Below, one piece after another: positions 33,040 through 44,334 of a stretch of 64,000 nt of DNA. Where the stretch lies: the NCBI GenBank assembly GCA_026826555.1, contig JAKSZT010021121.1, forward strand, positions 2,240,470-2,304,469. The letters are read 5' to 3'. A program made the translations under genes and the position numbers. How positions within the stretch are numbered: the stretch's first letter is position 1; the number at the start of each line of letters is the position of its first letter. Origin of the DNA: Tolypeutes matacus. Its lineage: Eukaryota > Chordata > Mammalia > Cingulata > Chlamyphoridae. Below the pieces are notes generated by a model, which saw only the letters and a program-made list of their open reading frames with translations, had not been told where the DNA came from and made no database searches.

Positions 33040-36000
33040 TATTCATTTTTAACTGCTCAGTGGAGTACTATTGTATGAATATTCCATATTTAATTTATTT
33101 ACTTTATTATTATAGGTTGGTTTCAATTGTTTGTTATTATAAACAGCACTGCAATAAACATCATTGTACACATCTTTTTAGATGGCTCTAAAGTTAATAC
33201 ATAGATAAGGAATATGCCAATATTTATATTTACTAGATAAGAGCAAATTTTTCTCCAAAACTGTACCAATTTACATTCCCAGCAGAATTAATTGTATGAG
33301 AGCTTCCATTTGCCTACATCCTTACGGATATCGGTATTGTTAGATATTTGCCCAATATGATGGGTTTGACAAAGCACCTCATTTTAAAATTTTAAAATTA
33401 ATGACAAAAAATTTTCCACACTCATTATTACACTTTAACTTGCATTTATTAATGAGAATAATTATCTTTTTGTATGATTATTTACTGCTGGGATTTTGTC
33501 TTCCATGACTTGCTTGTTCATGTCTTTCTGTTAATTATTTTTCTTTTTTTAAATTTCTTTTTGTTAATTTTTGTCTTGGATTTTTAATATTAATTTTATT
33601 GATATTTGGAGTTTTTTTTACCCCTGTATATCTGCACATTAATTCTTTATCAGCTAAAAATATTACAAATAACTTCTCCAAGTCTGTAGCTTATTGGTTA
33701 TGTTTTTAAAGGTGTCTTAGTCATATGTTAGATTTTCAGTTTTACTGTAATGAAAATTTGTCAATCTTTTTATTTTTATGGTTTACATTGTTGTGTCTAG
33801 TTCAATAAATCCTTAATTCTGAGGTCACAGAGTTGTTTTTCAATCATCTTCTTCTAAAATTTAAAGTTTTGCTTTTTATTTTGTGATCTGCAATCTACCT
33901 GGAATTCATTCTAAAATAGTGTTCTTATTTTTTGTCTTCATATTAAAAGCCAATTGTCCTTCCACCATCTATTGAAGTCTATCCTTTTTCTCTCTATTTA
34001 TAATGCCATCTCTGATAATGCCAAGTCTCCATGGGTTGGTTTCAAGGTATTTGATTCACTGATCTCTTTGACTATTTTTATATCATAACATATTATACTT
34101 CAGAATAAGGCTTGCTATCTAGTCTTAGTATTCTTTATCATTTTCTTCAAAATGTTCTTATTTATTTGTTCTTTGATTTAAAGAACATAGTTCCAGCTGG
34201 TCAGTTTTGAAGAAAACCTCGTTGAGATATTTTTTGGAATTGCCTAAAATACTCAGATGATTTGGTAGGAGAAATGGTATCTTTTTAATACTGTCTTCTA
34301 CTCCATAAATATTTACTCAGGTTTTCTTTTATGTTCTTTAAAACTTTCTTAAATAATTTTTCTCCTAAAAGTGTATTTATATTTTTGCAAGAATTATTCA
34401 TAGGAGTTGTGGAGTTTTTTTTGCTATTGTGAATAGCATCTTTAATTTCTTTTAGTTTTGACAGTTGCTATAGCTGTTTTTTGGGGAACACTAATTAATT
34501 TGTATATTGATCTAGTGACATGCTGTATTCTTTTATTTTTTCTAATATATTTTTTTTCTGTAAATTTTATTGGATTTTCTCATCATTTGTCACAGGGTCA
34601 TTTTATCTTTTCAACCTGTCCTTTTAAATCTCAGGTTTATTTTTCTTATTTCACTGGCCAGGGCTTATGCCCAAGAATGAATAGAAGGGGTGACAACAGG
34701 CATCCTTGACTGCTTACTAATTTAAATGGGAATACTTCTCAAATTCCATCAGTAGAGGGGCCATATAGCATACTGGTTAAAAATCTAAGCTCTGGGGTAA
34801 AGTGCATTTGAATTTAGGCTCTATCAGCTACCAGTTGTGTGATTTGGGTTATTTCTCAACCTCTCCCTGTCCATGTTTTCCATCTGTAAAATGAAAATAA
34901 CAACACATATCAAAAGACTGTAGTAAGAGCAAAATCATATATAATTACATATTATAAATTATATCTAATTATTTTCTAAATGATAAATGCATATCTACAA
35001 ATATATGTCTTTTAAAACCCTGCTTAGCACAAATTAAATGTATATGATAATGATGTTTTCTGCCTATTTTTGAAAGAGACTGAGGAAATTTCTTTGTATT
35101 CCTAATTTTCTTAAAACTCTTATGACAATTGAGGGTTGAATTGTATCAAATGCTTTCTCTTCATCTAATAAGATGATGATACACTTTTTGTTTGTTTATA
35201 TTCCAAAATGGTTGCTTAAACTGCTGGATTTTATGCTATTGAACTATCTTTGCTTTTCTAGGGCAACAATAATTATAATCTGGACACGACCTTTTACTGT
35301 TATCATTATTGTTGATATTGCTATTAGTGCACTGCAGATGTCAAAATATTTTAATTATTATTTTGAAGTAAGATTGGGCTATATATTTTATTCTTGTACT
35401 TCCTCTTTACACATTGAAACAAAAAAGACAATTGTTTTTTTTTTTAACTTTAATAAGCTATACTTTATTTCATCTGTTTTTCATCTTCTTGAGGTAAACA
35501 TTTTGAAAAATATTCTATAATTTTACTTTAATTAGCGACAATTGTTTTTTTGAAGGCTACTAAAACGTGACGATGAAAACTTCTGAATACCAATTAAATT
35601 GATCTAATACTTAATTTTGTTCAGGATTTTGATTTGTACTTGAGCCAATTTTGGTAACTTACAAGATTTCCAGAAAAGATTTCATTTCTGCTATATTTTC
35701 AAATTTCAAATTTATTAGCATTAAATTAATGTTGTTTTCTTATGATTTAAAAGTATTATCTCCTGTGTCTCTATTTATGCTCCACTTTGTTACTATATTT
35801 TAGTTTGTGATCTCTCATTTTTTTCCAGTTCATTATTGCTGGGGGTGGTTTATAGTATAAGTCTTTTTATAAAATCAGCTTTTGGTTTTGCTTGATTCTC
35901 TTGCATCTTTGTTTTCTCTTTCATTCATAGTGGCTCTTTTCTTCTTTCTGTTCTTTTAAGTTTTACTGCTTCCTCCTTAGTTTCTTTAGTTGGATGCTTA

Positions 36001-36087
36001 ATTTACCAGTTTTCAGTACTGATTTTAATTTTTGGAAACTCAGAAGTTTTGATATTTGGGAGTACATTTTCAGTCTTCCAAAATGTA
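33040..36087 (-). repeat. L1M-type LINE (ORF2 and 3' part), antisense, interrupted by a MIR
   Basis: Starts with a second copy of the 3' landmarks ('GTACTATTGTATGAATATTCC', 'CTGTACCAATTTACATTCCCAGC') and continues into antisense ORF2: 'GCTTATGCCCAAGAATGAATAG', 'TGAATTGTATCAAATGCTTTC', 'CTTTTGGTTTTGCTTGATTC'. The 34757-35050 segment is a MIR, with L1 continuing on both sides. The right edge is cut by the retroviral insert beginning at 36088. Confidence 0.82.
34757..35050 (-). repeat. MIR SINE, antisense, inside an L1
   Basis: 'CCATATAGCATACTGGTTAAAAATC', 'CAGCTACCAGTTGTGTGATTTGG', 'CCATCTGTAAAATGAAAATAAC' and 'CCTGCTTAGCACAAATTAAATG' follow antisense MIR order. An AT-rich expansion sits at about 34935-35000. 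Confidence 0.85.
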
Positions 36088-36504
36088 TTTTTTTTTTAGG
36101 CCAGTAAAAAGAATTTATTGGGAAATGTGGGAAAAGAACAAAACTTGCTGAGAAATGGGAGAGAAGGACAGAAATACACACCGAGATTTGATGTGGGCTC
36201 TTCCAGGCAGAGAGAGTGAGCTCTACCTTGTCTGGTTACCTTTTAAACTATTCCTTATTCCTCCTTGCTAATGCTAAGGGAAGGGGCCCCAGCTGTTATT
36301 GGTTACGCCACCGATGGTGGGAGTCAACGGTGAGGCCTGTTTGGAATATCTGGGGCCAAGAGGGGGTCCCGGAAAGAGAAACTGGGACCTCAAAGTTAAA
36401 CTCAAGGTCTCAGTGAGGTCTTGGGCCATGTTGTCTGTCGGCCATGTTGTGGCTCATCTAATCCTTGTTTCCAGGCTAACCTGTCTCAACTCTCCCCTCA
36501 GACA
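36088..36504 (-). repeat. Retroviral LTR (U3-R) ending in poly(A), antisense
   Basis: On the minus strand the sequence starts near TGTCTGAGGGGAGAGTTGAG, has a TATA-like TTTAAAAGG about 260 bp on, then CTCTCTCTGCCTGGAAGAGC, and AATAAA (complement of 36114-36119). Sixteen bases later, at the expected cleavage distance, it runs into ten A bases (36088-36097). No U5 follows, so this looks like the 3' end of a polyadenylated retroviral transcript rather than a proviral LTR. R-region style suggests a class I (ERV1, gamma-like) element. The U3 left edge is uncertain. Confidence 0.65.
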
Positions 36505-37470
36505 ATTCATGCCCTGAGGGGCGATGGTCATTCTTCTGCAGTTACTTCCTGGTGGTTAGGGCAGTAGTCCCTGCCTGACAGGGCGGAAACCTCTCTGGCT
36601 ATTCTATTGAGGTCGAGGAGAGACAGGTCCCACACTGGTTGGAATTGGCTGAAATCCCCATGTGACTAATATCTTGTTCTGGAAGGCATTGATTCTGGAA
36701 GAAATAAACTTTGTTTCTACAGTAGTGGTTCTGCTTAGGATAGCTGGGAGAGGTATGAGAAAGAGGCACTGCCCTAGACGTAAACCCACAAAGACAGTAT
36801 AGGCAACAACAAGACAGACCTATGGCAAGCAAAATCCAGTATTTAAGAGCCATTCTTTTGTCTTATAGCACATTCATTAATTACTTAAGAAAATGAATTA
36901 AATTTACCAGGATTTTTAACATGTTCAATATCCCTCTATGTATGATTTAGAATAGAAGAGATATTGGTACAGTACTTAATACTAATTAATGCACTGATCA
37001 ATGCATAGGTTTCTCTCTGAGCTGTAGTTAATAGATCTACACTCCAGGTGTGCAATACCATACATGTTGTCTCTCCCTGGATCACTCTGGTAATCACTGC
37101 CTCACTTGGTATGCCCTTCACACAGCCAGCATGATGCAGCACCCTTGACCCTAGAGAGAAGCTAGGAAGGTAGGCCCCAGTATTTCACCAGACAGGTGCA
37201 TAATGCCCTTTGGAAACATGAAACAGAGCCAGTCTGGAGGCAATGTCCATTGTACATCTGGCCACATCGAGCCATCGCTGGCTGCTGCAAGAGCCCCAAA
37301 ACTGCAACGTACTCTCCATCCACTTCAGGAGCATAACCAGAGATGTAGTAGATACTTTCATTGCAGTGTATTGAAGGTCTGGTTTGAATATACAAGAGAG
37401 TTTGACAATACTGAAGTCTATCTCTTTTAATCCTTATACACTTTCTAAATACTTCCAATGCAATTTATAA
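36505..37470 (-). pseudogene. Endogenous retrovirus 3' internal remnant
   Basis: Lies immediately upstream of the LTR on the minus strand. Three short minus-strand open frames occur (36599-36853, 36936-37142, 37162-37458; 84, 68 and 98 codons). The first has a hydrophobic Leu/Cys-rich stretch near its start, which could be the membrane anchor of a retroviral envelope. I cannot confirm envelope identity from motifs. The frames are short and disconnected, so nothing functional is expected. The 5' limit of the insert was not found. Confidence 0.4.
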
Positions 37471-37474
37471 CATA

Positions 37475-38930
37475 TCAAATTACTTTAATTATTTTAGCAC
37501 TTTGCTTTTTACTTCTATATTTTTACCATGGTGACATTAATTAACAGATATTTTACTTTAGCAGTACAGAAAAAACTACTTTCTCAATCATTTTATGAAA
37601 ACTGAAGATTCCCAGTGGAAACAAGATAATCTTTCCTTACCACCACTTTAATATGCCGACTGAGATGGCCTCTGACAGGTTTCCCTGTTATGAAGTTACT
37701 TCTTATTATCAAGTTAGGTTTCTAATAAGTGGCTTCCTAGAATTAGCTATTTAAATGCTTTAGTTTAGAAGATGCTTTTACAAACTTCTTATAATTAACT
37801 ATAACCACATATATTAGTTACCTTACATTTAAATAAGCTTATTAAATTATAATGACCAACCAACGAAGTTTATCCATTTAAGAGAGGGCAGATCTACATT
37901 TCCTTCTTTAGCTTAATTTCATTAAACATGAACTTACAATTTTCGACATCTTAAAGATTTAATACATGTAATGTTAATTTATTTAATTGGTATCCTATAA
38001 ACCTAGGGGGATAGCACCTAAGCTAAATAAAATTGAAATCATTATAGTTTATGCAAGGAATGTTGTTTTTCCTTCCTTTACAGGAGGCTAAGACCTCCTT
38101 TCTTTAAAAAAATTCTAAAATTGTGAATTATCTAAAAGTGTACTGACTGCTAGGTTATGGAATATATTACAATTGTTTAATTTGTTTTAATCCTAATTTA
38201 GAAAAGATCTTTCCATAGCTTTCAAGTACTTTTCCTTTACTTACTGAAATTTGGTAATAGAATTATTAACTACCCTTATTTTAAAGTTGTTAAAAGGTTT
38301 AAATTGGGGAACTACAGGGCAAACAGATTCTTAGTTCTCTAGCCTAGAAGATGGTTTTCATCTGCCACACCTAGCCCCTCCCTCAGAGCTCTTGCAAAAA
38401 GAAGACCATGGGGGCTGGGTAAGTCAAAGAGCTCAGGAAAATCTTTTTTCCTTTCCCAATAGCTTCTATATTCAGATTTCTATATGACCTTTCCATCCTG
38501 CTTACCCTAATTTGGGTTCCAGGAATATTCATTCACATATATAACTGCATGAGAAAGAAGACATCAGCCTGAGCTTTGGCATGTGGCAGAGAAGTCAGGA
38601 ACCCAAAAAATTTCTGGCAAGCCTTCTTGGTCTCTGAAACTCTGAACTAAAATAAATTCTTGTTGCCAACCCATTGTATCATATTTGTTTCTGCTGGTAG
38701 GAAATGAAAACAGCCACTATATTTCATAGATTCCACGTGAATCGTTTTTTAACCTTTTAAGTTCTGTGAAATTTGGTATCCATCTTACAGCCAAAGGCAT
38801 TTTTTAAGGTTACGACCATTTGTTGATGCTATATGTGTTGAATTTATTTTCCATTTAAAATATCTTCAGTAAGATTATACTGTGATTCATTACGACATGG
38901 GAAGCTCTTATGCAAGCAGAAAGGCAGTGG
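37475..38930. other. AT-rich region, possible ERV interior plus unassigned DNA
   Basis: The minus strand is A-rich to about 38420, in a style seen in some retroviral interiors, but I see no gag/pol/env motif and no open frame above 60 codons. The segment at about 38530-38720 ('CAAGCCTTCTTGGTCTCTGAAACTCTGAACTAAAATAAATTC') resembles the 3' end of an LTR-like repeat. Confidence 0.3.
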
Positions 38931-38948
38931 TTAAAGGAAACCCTAGAG

Positions 38949-39122
38949 CTCTATATTTTACCTTAAGTTTTTAACTAAATTTTCTTCCTATTAGTTATTG
39001 GAATATTATTACACTAATCTAAATGGCAGAAAAATAATGGGAGCACAAGAAATGTTTCTCACTGATTCTTCGTTTTGAATAAACACAATTTTAAATCGGA
39101 AAAAAAAAAAAAAAAAAAAAAA
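38949..39122 (+). pseudogene. 5'-truncated processed retrocopy with poly(A) tail
   Basis: AAAGGAAACCCTAGAG occurs perfectly at 38933-38948 and 39123-39138, a 16-bp target duplication. The left junction TT/AAAGG fits an L1 endonuclease site. The insert is about 150 bp plus a 26-bp A-run (39100-39125). AATAAA at 39078-39083 lies 17 bp before the tail. The body matches no repeat I know, so it is probably the 3' UTR end of a host mRNA copied by L1 machinery. The source gene is unknown. Confidence 0.8.
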
Positions 39123-39439
39123 AAAGGAAACCCTAGAGACAATACTGGCGCCCTTATAAGGACTGCTTTCTCACCAATACGCTTGACAGCACAATAGATG
39201 GCATTGTAGTCACAATGACTCTGGATTGCAATTGTATTCAGAAGAATGCGACTCTGAATATGAAAAAGTATTAGGAATACCTTAACCAATTTGGTTTGTT
39301 TGTATCCCACTTTTTATGTGTGCACAACTGTGGTATGTAAGAATCTATGTCTAAATAAGTCTAAGACTACACATTCATTAAGCATTCTTATTGGAAGATG
39401 AGTAATAAGAAAACATTATGCCACAGTTTAAATAGAAGC

Positions 39440-39850
39440 TGTACCAGCTCAAAGAGAGAGACAGAACCACACACACATACACACACACACACACAGATAT
39501 ATATGTATGTGTACCCCTCTAATTTATGTATGTATGGCCAAGGAATTGGCTTATACAATTGTGTGGTTTGGCTAAGCAAGGCCAAAATCCACAGGAAAGG
39601 AAGATTGTGAGCAGTCTGGAATCCCACTGGCACAAGCTGAAGTCTCTGAGCTCAAGGAAGACCAATGCTCTTCCTAAAAGAGCCCACCTGGGATTAAATC
39701 AGGTCTATCCATGATAAGGTCCCATTTGATTAATTTGTTGTCAACTGATTAGGGATTTTAATCACAATGGCAATATCCCTTCATAGAAGTACCTAGATTA
39801 TTGTTTGATTGAAAAACTTAGATTGTAGTACAGCCTAGCCAAGTGGATAA
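39440..39850 (-). repeat. Mammalian LTR-type repeat, antisense
   Basis: 'GGAATTGGCTTATACAATTG', 'CAGTCTGGAATCCCACTGGC', 'TTGTCAACTGATTAGGGATTTTAATCAC' and 'CAGCCTAGCCAAGTGGATA' are landmarks of a common placental repeat in antisense. The family name is unresolved. Confidence 0.6.
39467..39512. repeat. (CA)n/(TA)n microsatellite
   Basis: About 13 CA units followed by TATATATG units. Frames reading as His/Thr runs here are artefacts. Confidence 0.9.
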
Positions 39851-40044
39851 ATCAAAAGGCCATTGTAGCAGCTTTAAAAAATTTTTTTAGTAGTAAATGA
39901 AATAAAGATGCATCTTAAGATCGATGGTGTCTTGGATTTGATAAAAGTCCATGCCTTCTAATTCATTACATTTTTTCTTTTTCTTTCTCTTTTAGTCTGA
40001 TCTACATTTTATCTTTTATTGGTCTCTTACTTTATTGTTTCTTT

Positions 40045-41150
40045 ATTTTTAAAGAAGTTTTAGATTATAGAAAACTTTCATCTAAGATATAGGACTTCCC
40101 ATATACACCACCTCTTCCTCCTCTCACACTTTCCCCCATTAACTACATCTTTCATTAGTGTGGCACATTTGTTCCAATTGATGAACAAATATTGAAACAT
40201 TTCTACTGACTATAGTCTATAGTTTACATTGTGGTTTGCACTTTGCATTGCACAAATTTATAGGTTTTGACAAAATGTATAATGGCATGTACCCATCATT
40301 GCACTATCATGCAGAACAATTTCAATGTTCCTAAAATGCTCTATGTTACACCTATTCCCTTCAGAGCCTCTGATGACCACTGCCTTTATATCAATGTTAC
40401 AAATTATTCCATTACTAGAATAATAATAAGTTTACTATAGTTGCATTCTTCCCTTATATTTGTTCATTCCTCAGTCTTAAGGATTTGGGGATCAAGATGC
40501 CCATTCTGCTTCTGATTGAGAGGAGGCTTAGATCCCATGGAGCAGATAGATGAAACTGTTTTCCTTTCAATTGTAGATACTCTCTGTTTTTTGGGATGGG
40601 CATTGCCCATCATTATCCTTTTGTTAATTATCCTGGGTGAGTCCAATGAATTGGAGAGTAGGTGTTGGCTGCAACTCTGCTGAGATTCAGGGCTCGGCCA
40701 TCATGTGAACAGACCACAGATTTAAGTCTCTGGTACATATATTTAATGGGTATAGTGCTAATTATAGGTTCAAATAAAAGTAGCAGAAGAACCATGTGTA
40801 GAAAATTTTTAAATGAATCTAACTCTGTTACATTTGGGAGAAGGTTATCATAAATTCCAAGGTAAGGTCCACTGATGAGGTGACAATTTCTTGTGTTGTC
40901 TGCCCTGCCTATAGTGTCCAGATGTCTCAAGAGCCCTCAGGAGCTCCCCTGCTTGAAGATTGTTTACTGTGGCAGTCAGTGAGATCCTCTGAGACATGCA
41001 TAAGGATAATCTCTGGAATGACCTCCCCACTCACTTTGAAATCTCTTAGCCATATAAACTCATTTGTCAAGGGAATTTTAGTCAAGGGCATTTTCAAAAT
41101 GCATTGCTAGTTGGTACTTGGTAATAATCCCTCGGTGTCAGGGAGGCTCA
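40045..41150 (-). repeat. L1-like 3' UTR-type element, antisense
   Basis: The left edge is the complement of an A-rich end with 'CTAAAACTTCTTTAAAAATAAAG'. 'CAAATTTATAGGTTTTGACAAAATG' and 'TAATGGCATGTACCCATCATTGCAC' match antisense L1M 3' ends. The central part (40391-40733) is homologous to 7193-7543 in opposite orientation. Minus-strand frames of 60-100 codons lack a recognisable domain. It is probably a lineage-specific LINE 3' region. Confidence 0.6.
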
Positions 41151-42655
41151 TCCCCAGGAGTCATGTCCCACGCCAGGGGAAGACAGTGAGTTTATATGCT
41201 GTGTTTGGCTTAGAGAGAGGCTACATTTGAGTAACAAGGAGGTTTTCAGGAAGTAAATCTTAGGCAATATATATTACTATGCTAAGTTTCAATTTTATAA
41301 GAATAAGGTTCATAAGTACAAGCATTACTATCACGGGCCTGGTGTATTGGTCTGTCCTCTATCGCTAGGCACTACCTACGTACTCTTGAGATTCTTGCCA
41401 CTCCGTTAGAGAATGTAGCAGGACTCCCCAGGATGAGAATTTAATATTTTGTTTGTTATTGTGTGGATCTCCACCCACTGAGATAACACCCCATGACCAC
41501 ACGAACACATTGGTATTTGTTAGAGGCATGCCCCAGGTATATCCTTCCCTTTATTGAGCTTTTAAAAATATTTTAATTATTATATTTTTCATTTATAAGA
41601 TTTTCTATTGCAGTCTTCTTTCTATTATTGCTTGGGTGTGCCCGTTTTTCTTTCACAATTCCCTGTCCTTTATTATCTCTTTGAGAATCACATACTTATT
41701 AAAAGTCATTTATCAGGTTAGATAACTTGTTTGTTTATCCCGATTATCATTTTTGCTTGTTTGGTTGGTTGGAATTTTCTTTCTTAGGACTAGCTTTGTC
41801 ATGTGTTTTGCAGTTTGTTTTTCAGGACTATCTTAAAGTAGAAGGAGTTCTGTTATGTTCTGATAGATTTCCTCCTTCTCTAGAAGATTTGCGATGTTTT
41901 ATTTTTTTTCCCAATGAATTCTGTGTGTGTCATCCAGAACTATGTCTTATGTCAATTCTTTGGGATTCCTGTTCTCTGGACATAATGGGGATGTTTTCAT
42001 CAATTTATTTAAAGCAGCATATGGCTTGTTTCAACTGTGCTCCTGGAAGTAAGACTGGGTTTCAGTACGCTGGCTTCTTTTGTCAGGTGTCTGTAGTCCC
42101 AGACAGTGGTCAAAGAACTATTTTATGTTTCAGCTTCTTTTTATTAACAAGGGATCTCAGTCCCTCTCTTGATTTTTGCAGGGAGATTGTCTCTGGTCTA
42201 TAGCCTTGCCTCATGTTAGGAGAACTTTATTTCTTGTTCTTCCTGCAGGAATAGAAATTTTGGATGCCTTTGCCTGCTTTGGACTGGGGGCCCAGAAAGC
42301 TGTAGCTTCAGCCCCATTCCTTATCTTGTTTTTATTCTATTTCTCATCCACAGAGATATATATCATGCTTTCAAGGCCAGTTATATATTCTGAATGTACT
42401 CTTGCAACTGTTACCCATCATGACTGTGAGTTTGGAGCAATGCCATCTTGCCTGGATTTCTCTGTTCATTACCTACCTGGCAAACCTTGGGGGTATTTCC
42501 TATACTTCAACTCTCTGCATGTCATCTCCTCTTTTTTTAATGTTTCATTGTATCTCCATTGCTTTAGAACAAGTGAAAATGCATCACCACACGTTATAAG
42601 CTCTGTAATCACCTGGCCTCTGTCCCCTGTGTATATGGAGCTGCTTTTAATTCCT
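41150..42655. other. Probable continuation of an antisense repeat, unclassified
   Basis: T-rich plus strand with pyrimidine-rich frames (158 and 160 codons at 41727-42203 and 42176-42658) that look like antisense noise: Phe/Leu/Ser/Cys-rich with no domain. The region may be the upstream part of the LINE at 40045, but I could not align it to a known consensus. Confidence 0.3.
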
Positions 42656-42659
42656 TGAA

Positions 42660-43000
42660 TACGCTGTGCTTCCTCTCACCACCAAGACTTCATGTGGAAA
42701 TGCATTCTCTATCCTATAAGCATTTCCCCCCACTGTCTTGTCTGGCTTAATCTTCCTACTCTTTCTCATCTGCCCTTAGTGTTACTTCCTTTCCTATACC
42801 TCACTCTATATACTTTGATCTTCCCACCCCACTTCCGATATGATAACACTTGTCTCATTTTGTTGTAACTAATTTTCAAGATGTTTGTTCCTCCTAGACT
42901 GTAAGTTCCTTATGCGTAAGGAGCATGGCTTACTCACTCATTATTAGCCACCACATTTAGCACCTCACAGATACTCAATAACTATTAGGAGAACGACTGA
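42660..43000 (+). repeat. L2 LINE 3' end, sense
   Basis: 'TCCTCCTAGACTGTAAGTTCCTTATGCG' followed by 'AGGAGCATGGCTTACTCACTC' and 'CCTCACAGATACTCAATAACTATTAGG' is the classic L2 3' end. Confidence 0.85.
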
Positions 43001-43052
43001 ATGCAAGGAGAAGAAATCCCCTCATAGATCACATTTCTTCCCTGCTTTTCAG

Positions 43053-43219
43053 AGGTGGCCCTGACTTGTGTGGACATGGAGGAAAACTCAGTCTATCTGC
43101 ACAGCCGTCTAGATAATGAGCCCCTAGGGCTTGGCCTTGAATTCCATCGAGGAAATCCTGAGTTTCTTGGGGTGATGGAGGTGGAGGTGATGGGATTCCA
43201 GTGTGGAACCAGGAGATGA
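43053..43219 (+). CDS. Candidate terminal exon fragment (weak)
   Basis: A pyrimidine tract plus AG (TTTCTTCCCTGCTTTTCAG, ending 43052) precedes a 54-codon open frame starting at GTG 43055 and ending at TGA 43217-43219. The predicted peptide includes YLHSRLDNEPLGLGLEFHRG, which I do not recognise. An AATAAA at about 43743 could serve a 3' UTR. Against it: the antisense strand is also open here, no upstream partner exon is visible, and a run of this length can occur by chance. Confidence 0.15.
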
Positions 43220-44165
43220 GTCAGAATGTTCAGTGTTCTGTGACCAAGCCTCTTTGCCACCCTCTGCTTGTGTGTTGCCAAGCTGGGGAGCAGCACACAG
43301 ACTTTCCAGGTCCGTGTTAGCTTGTGCCTCTCTGGTGGCCATTAGAGTGCATTTCTACCTCTTGAACTTGTTGATCCTTGCAGATTAGCAGTGCGAAAGC
43401 TGATCTGAGCTGGGGGCCCTAAAGAAGCAAAGCCACCCCTCCCCCTTCTGAAGCAGACTTGGTTCGGTGCCTTTGGACACAGTTCTGTGACCTTGGCAGA
43501 GACTGGTTGGTTCTGGGGGATCTGAGTTCCACTAACTGATCACCACAGCAGCTGTTTCAGCCTGACTTCCAAGGTCATCACACATGGGGAGCTTACAGCA
43601 TGCCAAAAGCTCACCTCCTTTCCTTCACCATTTTTATATGCATTTTAGTTAAAACACTTGCCTTTCATATGGAGACCAAGTTGGTGACTTCATAAAAGTC
43701 AGAGAATGGGAAACCAAGAAACTTTTTACCTGGAAGATGTAGAATAAATTATTTTTAGTAGTAATAAATGGTAAGTTGAAAGGTTTAAGACAAGGAGCAC
43801 TCATAGTTGTATGGACTGAAATTTGTGATGTTTGGGGATTGTTGCCAATCTTTCCCCAGTACTTAAACATTTTGTACTTGCATTTTCTCTATTTACTATC
43901 CTTTATTTGCTATCCTTCCTTTAGAATGGAGATATGCTTAATCATTTTTATTTTCTTTTTCCAACTCTGACAATGGATAATAGGGTCATGAGGATTGAGT
44001 TGCTATTCCCCAATCTGCTGTGAGATGTGAGACCATTCTGAAGGCTAAAAGTGCAGAAAGAATATGATGAGTTATATTCTGTATAACTCACATTAGCTGA
44101 GTTATCCAGAATATCCCATGGTTATTTTGAAGTCTGTTTGTGGGAGGAGCAGGGGGGAGTCTTGG
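43220..44165. other. No assignable feature
   Basis: Apparently unique DNA with somewhat higher GC at 43220-43560. Frames up to 73 codons show no domain. An AATAAA is near 43743. Confidence 0.35.
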
Positions 44166-44169
44166 GAAG

Positions 44170-44330
44170 AGTGTTGGCTTAGACAGGAAAGAAACTTCTA
44201 ATAGTCCTTGCCTTACTACTTAGCAGCCATGTGGTCTTGGACGAGTCATTTATTAGTTATATGCTCATCCCACTGACTGTCAAGTTCTCAATTTACTCAC
44301 CTGTCAAAGAGCTGGTTGGATTAGGTCAAA
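44170..44330 (-). repeat. MIR SINE, antisense
   Basis: 'CTTACTACTTAGCAGCCATGTGGTCTTGG' and 'CAATTTACTCACCTGTCAAAG' follow the antisense MIR pattern. Confidence 0.7.
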
Positions 44331-44334
44331 GGTA

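Noticed and set aside
41727..42658. Two overlapping frames of 158 and 160 codons
   Set aside because: Composition (Phe, Leu, Ser, Cys-rich) is that of antisense A-rich repeat DNA. I see no membrane-protein or other family signature.
44069..44089. 8-bp inverted repeat GAGTTATA/TATAACTC with a 5-nt loop
   Set aside because: Short, AT-rich and isolated, so common by chance. No compensatory context for a structured RNA.
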